Below are positions 24,318-32,914 of a DNA stretch of 47,583 nt, in pieces. The notes under the pieces are model-generated. The model saw nothing but the letters and a program-made list of their open reading frames with translations. It was not told the DNA's origin and ran no database searches. Made by a program: the position numbers and the translations under genes. How positions within the stretch are numbered: the first letter of the stretch is position 1; each line of letters opens with the position of its first letter. The DNA is from Spirochaetales bacterium Spiro_05 (GTDB taxonomy: Bacteria; Spirochaetota; Spirochaetia; Sphaerochaetales; Sphaerochaetaceae): positions 1 to 47,583 of the forward strand of contig LVBG01000002.1 in assembly GCA_001603115.1 (NCBI GenBank), read 5' to 3'.

Positions 24318-25871
24318 TTACTCCCACTCAATCGTCCCAGGGGGCTTGCTGGTGATGTCGTAGAGGACACGATTCACTCCCGACACCTCATTGCAGATCC
24401 TGCTTGCCGCATGCTGGAGCACATCAGGAGGGAAGCGGAACCAGTCTGCGGTCATTGCATCCTCGCTGGTAACTGCCCGAAGCGAGCACACTTCCTCATA
24501 GGTACGCTCATCGCCCTGCACTCCCACGCTCTTTACCGGAAGCAGACAGGCGAGTGCCTGCCAGATGTCATGGTAGAGTCCTGCCTTGCGAATCTCCTCA
24601 ATGAAGATGGCATCAACATCACGCAGGGTATCCAGGCGTGGCTTGGTTACCTCTCCGACACACCTTACGCCAAGTCCCGGGCCTGGGAACGGATGACGGG
24701 TCACAAGCTCTTCGGGAAGACCAAGTTCCCTGCCGAGTGCACGAACCTCATCCTTGAAGAGCTCTCGGAGCGGCTCAAGCAGATCCCACTTCAGGTCCTC
24801 GGGAAGACCGCCCACGTTGTGATGGCTCTTGATCGTTGCTGACGGTCCGCCGGAGGGACTCTTGCTTTCGATCACATCCGGATAGAGCGTTCCCTGGGCA
24901 AGGAACGAGATCTCGCCGGCCTTGCGTGCCTCATCATAGAAGGTATCGATGAACACCTTGCCGATGATCTTCCGTTTCGCTTCCGGCTCGGTGACTCCCT
25001 TGAGCGCTGAGAGGAATGCATCCTCTGCATCTGCATACTGGAGCCGAATCTTGTAGTTGTCCCTGAAGACTTTCTGGACCATCTCAGCCTCACCCTTGCG
25101 AAGCAGGCCGTTGTTGACAAATACGCAGACCAGCTGGTCTCCGATGGCTTCATGGATCAAAACAGCAGCCACAGCAGAGTCGACACCCCCGCTCAAGCCG
25201 CAGAGCACCTGCTTGTCACCAACCTTGGCTTTGATCTCCTCAATAGCGGTGGAAATGAAAGAACCCATATTCCAGTTCTGCTTTGCCTTGCAGATACCCA
25301 GCACGAAGTTCTCCAAGAACTGCTTGCCCTGGGCGGTATGCACCACCTCAGGATGGAACTGTACGCCGTAGAAGCGCTTCTCATCATGCTCCAATACCGT
25401 ATAGGGGCAGTTGGGAGTACTGCCGGTCTGCACGAACCCCGCAGGGAGGGCTGAAACAGCATCCCCGTGGCTCATCCACAGCCTTGAGCCTGCACTGATG
25501 CCCGTAAGCAAAGCGGAGTGTTCGGAGAGGATGGTAAGGTCTGCAAACCCATACTCACGCTTATCGGGACGCTGTACCTCTCCCCCGTTCTGGATGCTCA
25601 TCACCTGCAGCCCATAGCAAATACCCAGGATCGGAATGCCAAGCTCATATATTGCCGGGTCGGGACGAGGGGAACCCTCTGTGCGGACGGAGGCAGGGCC
25701 TCCGCTGAAAATGATACCCGTCGGCTGCATAGCCTTCAGATCCTCTGCACTGGTGGTGTAGGGAACGATCTGGCTGTAGACGTGCATCTCCCGAACTCTG
25801 CGTGCGATCAACTGGCTGTATTGTGCACCAAAGTCCAGCACTACGATGGTGTCATGGGAGAATTGTTGCAT
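24318..25871 (-). CDS. guaA: GMP synthase (glutamine-hydrolysing)
   Basis: A 517-residue GMP synthase, converting XMP to GMP with glutamine and ATP. The glutaminase domain (1-195) has Cys85 in ILGICYG and the His173/Glu175 pair in QFHPEVVHT. The ATP pyrophosphatase domain follows with the P-loop GLSGGVDSAVAA, and the dimerisation domain ends in the expected KPPGTIEWE. I use the ATG at 25871, preceded by GAGGAG; the frame stays open for 155 more codons but that stretch lies across the ECF S-component gene. It sits directly downstream of the ECF transporter genes with a 58 bp gap. Confidence 0.97.
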   Translation of the reverse strand: MQQFSHDTIVVLDFGAQYSQLIARRVREMHVYSQIVPYTTSAEDLKAMQPTGIIFSGGPASVRTEGSPRPDPAIYELGIPILGICYGLQVMSIQNGGEVQRPDKREYGFADLTILSEHSALLTGISAGSRLWMSHGDAVSALPAGFVQTGSTPNCPYTVLEHDEKRFYGVQFHPEVVHTAQGKQFLENFVLGICKAKQNWNMGSFISTAIEEIKAKVGDKQVLCGLSGGVDSAVAAVLIHEAIGDQLVCVFVNNGLLRKGEAEMVQKVFRDNYKIRLQYADAEDAFLSALKGVTEPEAKRKIIGKVFIDTFYDEARKAGEISFLAQGTLYPDVIESKSPSGGPSATIKSHHNVGGLPEDLKWDLLEPLRELFKDEVRALGRELGLPEELVTRHPFPGPGLGVRCVGEVTKPRLDTLRDVDAIFIEEIRKAGLYHDIWQALACLLPVKSVGVQGDERTYEEVCSLRAVTSEDAMTADWFRFPPDVLQHAASRICNEVSGVNRVLYDITSKPPGTIEWE

Positions 25872-25929
25872 GCTGCACTCCTCTTTCATCTGAATTTGTT
25901 GCGAGTATACCGAAAAGCTGTGCGAAATG

Positions 25930-26451
25930 CTACCACGAAAGAGAGCGTACCGGAGGATAGGCTTTCTTGACCGCACTCGCCACACCCAAGCCCAGTACAA
26001 AGCCAACACCGCTCTGTGCGATATTGCCCGGAATCTCAGCTGCAGCCACACTGACCGTACTGATGAAGAGTGCAGAGAGGGCGAAATACCCCAAGGAAAC
26101 GGTTGCAATGCAAACCAGGCCAGCAAGCAACTTTCTGACAAACGATACCGCCTCATTCCCCTTCTGACGGACGATGAGAGCGATGAGCAACCCTTCCACT
26201 CCATGCACCACAAAAGAAATCGGGGCCCACTGTGCATACCCGCTGATGAGGTCGGCCAATGCAGTACCCAACCCTGCAGCAATAAATGCAGACCAAGGGC
26301 CGAAGGTGAATGCAATGAAGCAAATCGCCACATCACAAAGATTCAGATACCCTTTGGCTGTCGGAATGCGAACCACAAGGGTAAAAACCACCACCACGGC
26401 CGTCAGTACGGCTACCATGGCCACCTTCAAGGCATTTCTATTCTGTTGCAT
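25930..26451 (-). CDS. ECF transporter S component
   Basis: A 173-residue membrane protein with five to six hydrophobic segments. The stretches RIPTAKGYLNLCDVAICFIAFTFGP and ADLISGYAQWAPISFVVHGVEG fit the substrate-binding S components of energy-coupling factor vitamin importers (ECF-ribofla_trS-like). It lies downstream of its T component (10 bp gap) and the fused ATPase, so a full dedicated ECF module is present. AGGAGA precedes the ATG. Candidate ligands are a vitamin, vitamin precursor or purine-type compound. The next gene is guaA, but that proximity alone does not settle the ligand. Confidence 0.85.
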   Translation of the reverse strand: MQQNRNALKVAMVAVLTAVVVVFTLVVRIPTAKGYLNLCDVAICFIAFTFGPWSAFIAAGLGTALADLISGYAQWAPISFVVHGVEGLLIALIVRQKGNEAVSFVRKLLAGLVCIATVSLGYFALSALFISTVSVAAAEIPGNIAQSGVGFVLGLGVASAVKKAYPPVRSLSW

Positions 26452-26461
26452 GATGTATCTC

Positions 26462-27232
26462 CTATTGGACCCTGAAAAGAACCCAAAATACTACAAGCAT
26501 GATACAAGAAAGCAAAGTATGGGTAAAGGGATGCCGATAGGAAGAGAGGTCCTTGAAACTGCTTCGTTTCTGCTCGCTTCCAAACCCGCGGAGCTCCAAG
26601 CTCATGGCAAGATTGGGAATGGAACGGAGCGCAACAACCAAGGCGCTGGTAAGCGTAGGCACCAAGTCCTTCAGACGCTGCACTATGCGCTTCCCCTGAT
26701 CACTCTCCGCCTCTCTCAGACTATGGGACTCAGCTATCTGGGAGAAACTCTCTGCAATGAAGGGGATGTAGGTGAACGCAAGGGTAACCACCAATCCTGC
26801 TTTGTAGGGAAGATGGAACGAACGCAATGCAAGCATCACCTCCTGCATGACGGTTGTGGCAAACAGCAAGGTACACGCGTAGGTAATGCCAATGAAGCGC
26901 CCTGCAAGGCGCGTTGCTTGCTCCAGCCCCTCTGTGGTGATAAGCGTAAAAGAGCCGATGGAGATGAGGCTCTCCCCATCACGCACATTGAAGGGCATGA
27001 AGAGAACCATGAACAGCAACATGGGCAAAATGGAGAGAAAGGTCTTGGCGATGTGGGAGAATCCGGTATTGAGGGCCCCCACCAGCACCAGCAAGCACAC
27101 GACGGTGTACAGCCCAACCAGGCTCACCGGCAAGAAGAACCAGATGCAGAGGAGAATCACCGTCAGGAGTTTCGCCCTGGGATCGAAACGGTAGAGGAGG
27201 CCTTTTCCTGCAACGAAGGTGTTGATCGTCAT
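26462..27232 (-). CDS. ecfT: ECF transporter T component (EcfT/CbiQ-like)
   Basis: A 256-residue membrane protein, the energy-coupling scaffold of an ECF importer. It opens with FVAGKGLLYRFDPRAKLL, where FDPRAKL is a family hallmark, has about five hydrophobic segments, and carries ALRSIPNLAMSLELRGFG in the coupling helix that contacts the ATPases. Its ATG overlaps the stop of the fused ATPase gene by four bases (ATGA), so the two are translated in tandem. The S component follows 10 bp later. Confidence 0.92.
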   Translation of the reverse strand: MTINTFVAGKGLLYRFDPRAKLLTVILLCIWFFLPVSLVGLYTVVCLLVLVGALNTGFSHIAKTFLSILPMLLFMVLFMPFNVRDGESLISIGSFTLITTEGLEQATRLAGRFIGITYACTLLFATTVMQEVMLALRSFHLPYKAGLVVTLAFTYIPFIAESFSQIAESHSLREAESDQGKRIVQRLKDLVPTLTSALVVALRSIPNLAMSLELRGFGSEQKRSSFKDLSSYRHPFTHTLLSCIMLVVFWVLFRVQ

Positions 27233-28653
27233 AGTTCGCAGAGCCTCCCCTTCTCTATTGAGTACGTTCTCTGTTGCACTCGATTGGCAAACTGTCTGTC
27301 ATGGGTGATCAAGAGAATGCCAGCCCCGTTTTGCCGCAGGTCCCTGATGATGGAGAGCGCTGTATGGTAGGTCAGGGCACTGTCGAGTTCGTCAAGAATA
27401 TAGAAGGGTCTGTCCAAGAGGTAGTAGACAGCAGCTTGAAGAGCCTTGCGCAGCGGATAACTCATGGTGGCCGGAGTATCGGAGAGGGAGAGCCCAAAAA
27501 GGTCGGCACAAGCAGCAACCCTCCGACGAATCTCCTCCTGTTTCAGATCACGTCTCCTTCTGAGCGACCATGAGAGCTCATCATTGACCGTGGGAAGAAA
27601 AATTTGCAAATCAGGGTTCTGAAAAAGATAGCCAACCTTCTTGGAGAGCTCTTTCCCAGACAGGGAGGTGCCATCGAACTTGATGAAACCGCTCAGATAC
27701 CCATCCAGACCACAAAGGATGCGGGAGAAGGAGCTCTTGCCGCTGCCATTCGGCCCAACCAGAGTAACCAACTCTCCGCTTTGCAAGCTGAAATGAGGAA
27801 CGTGGACTTTGAAGGAAGCCTCTTCCAGCGTGCTCATCCTTCTGCGTTCAGCAACCAAATCGGTACAGACCAGCTGCCGTACATCAGGGGGAGTGCACAC
27901 TTGGGAAGCTAGGGGATTGGCCAGATCATCCTGACAAAGCTGGGAAAAACGAGACAGGAGCTGCTGCTGGGGAGGGGAGACAACCTTCTTGTCGTCCAGC
28001 AGGAGCATTCGGTCAAAGAGACCATCAAATTCAGCGAGATAGCGGCTTGCGAGTACCAATACGGTCTTGTTTCCCTTCCCTATCATCTCCTTGAGTTGGT
28101 CGCGCCACCTTTGGTCCAAATCATCGAAGGCTTCGTCCAGGATCCAAAACCGGGCATCTATCGCTTCGGTTGCGGCAAGCAAGACTCGTTTGCGCTCTCC
28201 TCCACTCAACTCTTGTTCGCTTGAAGTCCTCAGCCGATCGAGGCCCCAATGCTGGAGAGCTGCATCGATGCGACTTCGCATCTCTTCCCGACCGAGTCCA
28301 AGGGACTCAAGGGGGAAAGCAAGCTCCTCCTCAACCGAATTGGCAATGAATTGTTCCTGGGGATTTTGTGAGACATACGAGCAGACAGAGAGCAGTTGCC
28401 AAGGCTCCAGGGTGGCAAGATCGGTGCCGAACACACGGATGGTCCCCTCCAACGTACCGGGAAAGTACTTGGGACAAACCCCGCACATAATCTTGGCCAA
28501 GGTGGTCTTTCCCTTGTCGAACGGAGCGAGCAAGAGCGTCTTGCTCCCCTCCTCGATCTGCAGACTCAGGTTCTCGAAGAGACTCTCACACTGTTTCTGG
28601 ACATAGGAGTGGTACGTGAAGCTGAGGTGTTCGATGCTGAGTGCGTTTGGCAT
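27229..28653 (-). CDS. Fused double ECF ATPase with one degenerate ATP site
   Basis: A 474-residue fusion of two ABC ATPase domains for the ECF importer. Domain 1 (about 1-230) has an altered Walker A (A43-P-F-D-K-G-K-T-T, first Gly lost), an intact signature LSGGER (149-154), Walker B ILDE (171-174), and Ser/Arg where the H-loop His is expected (VLASRYL). Domain 2 (about 275-474) has a canonical Walker A GPNGSGKSS (300-308), Walker B ILDE (419-422) and H-loop His451, but its signature is replaced by MSYPLRKA (397-404). One composite site is thus intact and the other degenerate. I use the ATG at 28653, just after the plsC stop, with AGGG upstream. Confidence 0.9.
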   Translation of the reverse strand: MPNALSIEHLSFTYHSYVQKQCESLFENLSLQIEEGSKTLLLAPFDKGKTTLAKIMCGVCPKYFPGTLEGTIRVFGTDLATLEPWQLLSVCSYVSQNPQEQFIANSVEEELAFPLESLGLGREEMRSRIDAALQHWGLDRLRTSSEQELSGGERKRVLLAATEAIDARFWILDEAFDDLDQRWRDQLKEMIGKGNKTVLVLASRYLAEFDGLFDRMLLLDDKKVVSPPQQQLLSRFSQLCQDDLANPLASQVCTPPDVRQLVCTDLVAERRRMSTLEEASFKVHVPHFSLQSGELVTLVGPNGSGKSSFSRILCGLDGYLSGFIKFDGTSLSGKELSKKVGYLFQNPDLQIFLPTVNDELSWSLRRRRDLKQEEIRRRVAACADLFGLSLSDTPATMSYPLRKALQAAVYYLLDRPFYILDELDSALTYHTALSIIRDLRQNGAGILLITHDRQFANRVQQRTYSIEKGRLCEL

Positions 28654-28660
28654 AGGCACC

Positions 28661-29401
28661 CTAGACTTCGCCAGGGAGCTCGTCGAATCGCTTTGCGATG
28701 GTCCCATAGACCACCTCGTGGAGGTTGGCAATCTGATCCTCATGCAGCGTTGCCGTATCGATGGGCGCAGAGATGGAGAAGTAGGCATGAACCCGTCTGA
28801 ACCCCTGCAGATGCTCCAAACCTGCACGGAGGCCCTTGATGGTTATGGGGACAATGACTGCTTTTGATCGGGTTGCCAGCTTGAGGCTTCCGTTCTTCAG
28901 CTCCCCGATTTTCCCGCTTTTGCTTCTGGTCCCTTCAGGGAAGATAAGCATGCTCTTTCCATCCTTCAGGTACTGGACACCCTTGAGAATGGCCTTCACT
29001 GCATCATGGGGGCTGGTGCGCTCGATGAAGATGCACCCCAGTGCATAGCACCAGAGATTGATGATGGGGATCCTTCTCACTTCAGCCTTCGCAAGAATGC
29101 TTGCCCAAAGCCGGGCAGGCCCCACAAAGGCAACGATATCGAGCATGCTCTGGTGATTGGCCATGTAGCAGATGTTCGAGACTTCAGGCAGGTTCTCCCG
29201 CCCATCGACGTGCACCGTGATGCCGAGAAAGAAGAGGATGGAACTACCGATGAAGTGCCCGCTACGCTCAAGATGCCGATCCGCCTGTTTCTTGAAGCCG
29301 AAAAGTCTGAGCAGATATGCAGGAAGAAAGCCGTAGAGGGGAGAGAGAATCAGGATGGGAAGGACAAACAGGGCTGCAAACGCAATGCGAATCTTTTTCA
29401 T
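28661..29401 (-). CDS. plsC: 1-acylglycerol-3-phosphate acyltransferase
   Basis: A 246-residue membrane-associated acyltransferase that makes phosphatidic acid from lysophosphatidic acid. The catalytic HX4D motif is His83...Asp88 in ANHQSMLD. The phosphate-binding FPEGTRS lies near residue 150, followed by GSLKLATRSKAVIVPITIKG. One or two hydrophobic segments at the N-terminus anchor it to the membrane. GAGGAG precedes the ATG. It lies 18 bp downstream of the ABC exporter and 7 bp upstream of the ECF ATPase gene, on one likely transcript. Confidence 0.93.
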   Translation of the reverse strand: MKKIRIAFAALFVLPILILSPLYGFLPAYLLRLFGFKKQADRHLERSGHFIGSSILFFLGITVHVDGRENLPEVSNICYMANHQSMLDIVAFVGPARLWASILAKAEVRRIPIINLWCYALGCIFIERTSPHDAVKAILKGVQYLKDGKSMLIFPEGTRSKSGKIGELKNGSLKLATRSKAVIVPITIKGLRAGLEHLQGFRRVHAYFSISAPIDTATLHEDQIANLHEVVYGTIAKRFDELPGEV

Positions 29402-29419
29402 GCAATCTCCTCAAACGTG

Positions 29420-31138
29420 CTAGGAAAAGTCCTGCGTCTTGTAGAGTTTGGCATAGGAGCCATTCTTCTGGAGCAACTCACTGTGGGTGCCCGACTCGAC
29501 CAGTTTACCCTCATCAAGGACCAAGATGCAATCGGCATTCTTCACTGTTGTGAGCCGATGAGCAATAACAAGAGCGGTACGCCCCATCGACAGCCTGGTA
29601 AAAGCTTCGCTGATGAGCTCCTCGCTCTCGGTATCCAAGCTGCTGGTGGCCTCATCGAAGATCAGGATCGGAGGATTCTTCAAAAAGACCCTGGCAATGG
29701 ATATACGTTGCTTTTGCCCCCCACTGAGCAGCGTCCCGCGCTCACCGACGGGGGTATCAAGCCCAAGGGGGAGGCTGCGTACGAACGTACCCAGGTTTGC
29801 CGCATCCAGCGCAGCCCAGAGCTGCTCATCGGTTGCATCGACCTTGCCGTATTTCAGGTTCTCACGGATGGTGTCGTCAAACAGAAAGACATTCTGCTGC
29901 ACAAAGCCTATGTTCTGGCGGAGGGAACTCTGCTTGAGGGTATTGATATCCTGCCCATCAATGAGAATACGGCCCGCAGTAGGCTCGTAAAAACGCGGGA
30001 TGAGAGATGCAAAGGTACTCTTTCCGGCCCCCGACTCTCCGACCAAGGCGACCGTGGAGCCACCCTTCAGGGTTACGCTCAACTCTTTCAGCACCTCCGT
30101 TGATGCATTGTCGTAGGAGAAGGTAACGTGGTCGAAGGCCACGGTTCCTTCCTTGACCTTGAGGCTTTTTGCATCCTTCTGGTCCTGGATGGAGGGATTC
30201 TCATCCATAACCTGGGTGAAACGCTCAAAACTGGCCATACCCTGTTGCAGCTGCTCGGTAAAGTTGATCAGCCGGTCGATGGGAGGGAGTACCACCCCGA
30301 CATACAGGATGAAGGTCACCAGATCGTAGCTCTGCACCTTTCCCATGAAAATGAGGATGGTACCGCCGGCGATGGTGCAAAAATAGTAGAGCTCACGGAA
30401 AAACCCGAGAATGGAGTGATAGCGGCCCATCACCCGATACTGGCCCATCTTGCTGTCTCGCAGCACATCGTTGACTTGGTTGAACTTTGCTTCCTGGTAG
30501 GACTCCCTTCCGAAAGATTTTACCTCACGGATGCCCATCAGGGAGTTCTCCACATTGCTGTTCACGTCGGCGACCGTTGTGCGCACCTTGCGAAATGAGG
30601 CTTTCATCCTCATTCCGTAGTAAATGCCGTAGAAGACCATGATGGGAAGCGGAATCATGGAGACCAACGCTAGCGGCACACTGTAGGAGAACATCACGAT
30701 ATAGGAGCCCAAAATGGTCGCCACACTGATGAGCAAATCCTCAGGTGCATGGTGGGCCATCTCGGTAATCTGGAAGAGGTCGTTGGTGATGCGGCTCATC
30801 ATGTGGCCGGTTTTCGTCTTGTCGAAGTATCCGAAGGAGAGCTTTTGCAGATGGGCAAAAAGCTCGCTGCGCATGTCGGTCTCCATCTTCACTCCCAAAA
30901 TATGCCCCCAGGTCACCCTGATGTACTGGCAGATGGCCTGCAGGATGTAGATAAGGAGCATCAGGGCAAAGATGATGATCATGTTGCGTAGATTCTGGGA
31001 GGGGATTTCCACCCTGAGCAACTGTCTGGTCAAGGAGGGAAAGAGAATGGCAAGGGCGCTGGCAAAGACCGCAACGCCCATGTCAAGAAAGAACAGTCCT
31101 TTGTACGGACGATAATAGGAGAGAAATCGTTTGAGCAT
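29420..31138 (-). CDS. ABC exporter, fused permease and ATPase
   Basis: A 572-residue half-transporter with six membrane segments in the first 310 residues and a C-terminal ATPase. Walker A is GESGAGKST, signature LLSGGQKQR, Walker B ILIFDEATSSLD, and the H-loop lies in IAHRL. It resembles MsbA/YheI-type exporters that flip lipids or drugs, probably as a homodimer since no partner gene is adjacent. I use the ATG at 31138, one base after the DEAD-box stop; an upstream extension would overlap that gene. Next to plsC a lipid substrate is conceivable but not shown. Confidence 0.93.
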   Translation of the reverse strand: MLKRFLSYYRPYKGLFFLDMGVAVFASALAILFPSLTRQLLRVEIPSQNLRNMIIIFALMLLIYILQAICQYIRVTWGHILGVKMETDMRSELFAHLQKLSFGYFDKTKTGHMMSRITNDLFQITEMAHHAPEDLLISVATILGSYIVMFSYSVPLALVSMIPLPIMVFYGIYYGMRMKASFRKVRTTVADVNSNVENSLMGIREVKSFGRESYQEAKFNQVNDVLRDSKMGQYRVMGRYHSILGFFRELYYFCTIAGGTILIFMGKVQSYDLVTFILYVGVVLPPIDRLINFTEQLQQGMASFERFTQVMDENPSIQDQKDAKSLKVKEGTVAFDHVTFSYDNASTEVLKELSVTLKGGSTVALVGESGAGKSTFASLIPRFYEPTAGRILIDGQDINTLKQSSLRQNIGFVQQNVFLFDDTIRENLKYGKVDATDEQLWAALDAANLGTFVRSLPLGLDTPVGERGTLLSGGQKQRISIARVFLKNPPILIFDEATSSLDTESEELISEAFTRLSMGRTALVIAHRLTTVKNADCILVLDEGKLVESGTHSELLQKNGSYAKLYKTQDFS

Positions 31139-31139
31139 G

Positions 31140-32786
31140 CTACTTCTTTCTCCCGAACAAACGGGCAAAGAATCCCTTTTTCTGTTCGGGTTGCTTCACC
31201 TCATTCGACTCCTTTGCCCGGATCGGGGCAACTGTCGGTTTGTGTACGCTCTTGGCAGGAGCTGGGGCCTGCATCTTGGGAGCTGTGCTCTTGGGGGCCA
31301 CATCGCCACCCTCGCTCTGGTACTGCTGCTTATAGTAGGCGAGCCGTTCCTCGAGAGAGAGGTTCTGGATTTCAGCATAACTCTTTGAGCCGCTTCTTCT
31401 GCGTCGGTCGCGCTGTACCGGCTCCTCCCTGCGAGGTCGTCTCTCCTGACCTTCGGCTGCTGCCATGGGTCTGCGAGGACCACGGGGCCTGTCTCCTTGC
31501 TCACTTCGTCTGCGAGCGGGCTCCGGCCTTCCACCGGGCCGCTTGCGATCTCTCGGACCGCTCTTGGACCTCATCGTGGAAGGAGCATACTCATCGTTGC
31601 TCACCAGATCCCGGAACGAATACGAGGCGCTCTTGTCCTCAACGACCGGCAGATCACCCTCAGCTGGCCAGATTACGGGAATCTTCATCTGGATGTAGTT
31701 CTCGATTGCCTCGAGGTTGAATACGTACTCTTCGTCTGCGAAGGTAATGGACTTGCCGCTCTTTCCGGCACGAGCAGTGCGCCCGATACGGTGCACATAG
31801 CTTTCAAAATCATCCGGGATGTCATAGTTGACAACCAGCTCAAGATCATCAATCTGGAGCCCACGGGCGGCTACATCGGTGGCAACGAGGAATTTGATCT
31901 TGCCATCCTTCATCCGCTCGATCGTCTGCAGTCGCTTTGCCTGGGGAAGGTCCCCCATCAGATACTTGGTGGGATACCCGTTGAGCGAGAGTCGCTTGGA
32001 AACCTCGATGCACCGTGCCTTGGTGTTGGTGAAAATCAGGCAGTTGGTAGGGTCTTCCCGCTTCATCAGCTGCAAAAAGAGGTGGAACTTCTCAGATTTG
32101 CTGATGTGGTAGAGCTCTTGGGTGATAGCCTTGACGGTAATCTCCTCGGGCTGCACCTCAAGTTCAACCGGTTCGTTCATGAACGACCAGGCAAGGTTGC
32201 GGACCTTGGTCCCCAGCGTTGCCGAAAAAAGCATGGTCTGCCGTTCAGTACAGGGACGGAGCAGACTGAACATCTTCTGGATGTCCGGGTAGAAACCCAT
32301 GTCGAAGAGACGGTCAGCCTCATCGACTACAAAGATGTCAAACTCACGGAAGTCAATCTTGTGCATCTTCTGGTAATCCAGGATGCGGCCGGGGGTACAG
32401 ACAAAGATGTCGCACCCTTTTTCGATCAGCTCATCCTGTTTTCCATAGCCGACGCCACCAAAAAAACACCCCACCGTAATGTTCTCCACTGACTGTGCCA
32501 ACTGAAGGGTATCCGCTTCAATCTGGACGGCGAGTTCTCGGGTAGGGGCTACGATGAGGGCTTTGGGTTTGCCTTTGCCTGCTTTTTGGGCTGCTACGAA
32601 TGATTCCAGGATGGTCAACACATACACTGCGGTCTTGCCGCTGCCCGTCTTAGACTGGGCCATGACATCTTTGCGGGTAAGACTGACGGGGAGGACTTTC
32701 TCCTGCACCTCGGTACAGTCGGTAAAACCCGCGGCTACGATGCCTTTGAGCACTTGCTCACTTAAGGGTAGTTCGGTAAATTTCAT
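31140..32786 (-). CDS. DEAD-box RNA helicase with basic C-terminal tail
   Basis: A 548-residue ATP-dependent RNA helicase. Visible motifs: Q-motif region (1-30), Walker A QSKTGSGKT (Lys51), PTRELA (81-86), DEAD (155-158), SAT (188-190) and HRIGRTAR in the second RecA domain. After about residue 400 comes a long low-complexity tail rich in Arg, Pro and Glu (for example RRSEQGDRPRGPRRP), ending in KKGFFARLFGRKK. Such tails bind RNA non-specifically. RhlE-like in layout. Likely roles are ribosome assembly, RNA decay or cold response. The ribosome site is weak, with only AAAGG at a long distance. Confidence 0.94.
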   Translation of the reverse strand: MKFTELPLSEQVLKGIVAAGFTDCTEVQEKVLPVSLTRKDVMAQSKTGSGKTAVYVLTILESFVAAQKAGKGKPKALIVAPTRELAVQIEADTLQLAQSVENITVGCFFGGVGYGKQDELIEKGCDIFVCTPGRILDYQKMHKIDFREFDIFVVDEADRLFDMGFYPDIQKMFSLLRPCTERQTMLFSATLGTKVRNLAWSFMNEPVELEVQPEEITVKAITQELYHISKSEKFHLFLQLMKREDPTNCLIFTNTKARCIEVSKRLSLNGYPTKYLMGDLPQAKRLQTIERMKDGKIKFLVATDVAARGLQIDDLELVVNYDIPDDFESYVHRIGRTARAGKSGKSITFADEEYVFNLEAIENYIQMKIPVIWPAEGDLPVVEDKSASYSFRDLVSNDEYAPSTMRSKSGPRDRKRPGGRPEPARRRSEQGDRPRGPRRPMAAAEGQERRPRREEPVQRDRRRRSGSKSYAEIQNLSLEERLAYYKQQYQSEGGDVAPKSTAPKMQAPAPAKSVHKPTVAPIRAKESNEVKQPEQKKGFFARLFGRKK

Positions 32787-32914
32787 TGGTACTATATATC
32801 GCCTTTACAAGAAATAGCTGTTTCCATAGGAAAAGGGGGGGCTGCTTGAAAGAGCCCTACCCAAATAAGATAGAGGAAATTGCTGGCCTTGTCCACCGTA
32901 GGGGCACAGGTTTC

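Noticed and set aside
25872-26336. 155-codon N-terminal extension of guaA
   Set aside because: The extension lies across the ECF S-component gene in another frame; GMP synthase of normal length starts at 25871 with a good ribosome site.
26174-27370. 398-codon plus-strand open frame across the ECF S, T and ATPase genes
   Set aside because: It crosses three well-supported minus-strand genes, is rich in His/Gln/Glu as expected for a shadow frame, and has no domain.
29006-30103. 365-codon plus-strand open frame across plsC and the ABC exporter
   Set aside because: It spans two real genes on the other strand and shows no family features.
32787-32914. Possible small gene between helicase and aminotransferase
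   Set aside because: The open frames there are short, lack ribosome sites and extend into the aminotransferase gene; the stretch is more likely the helicase promoter and leader.
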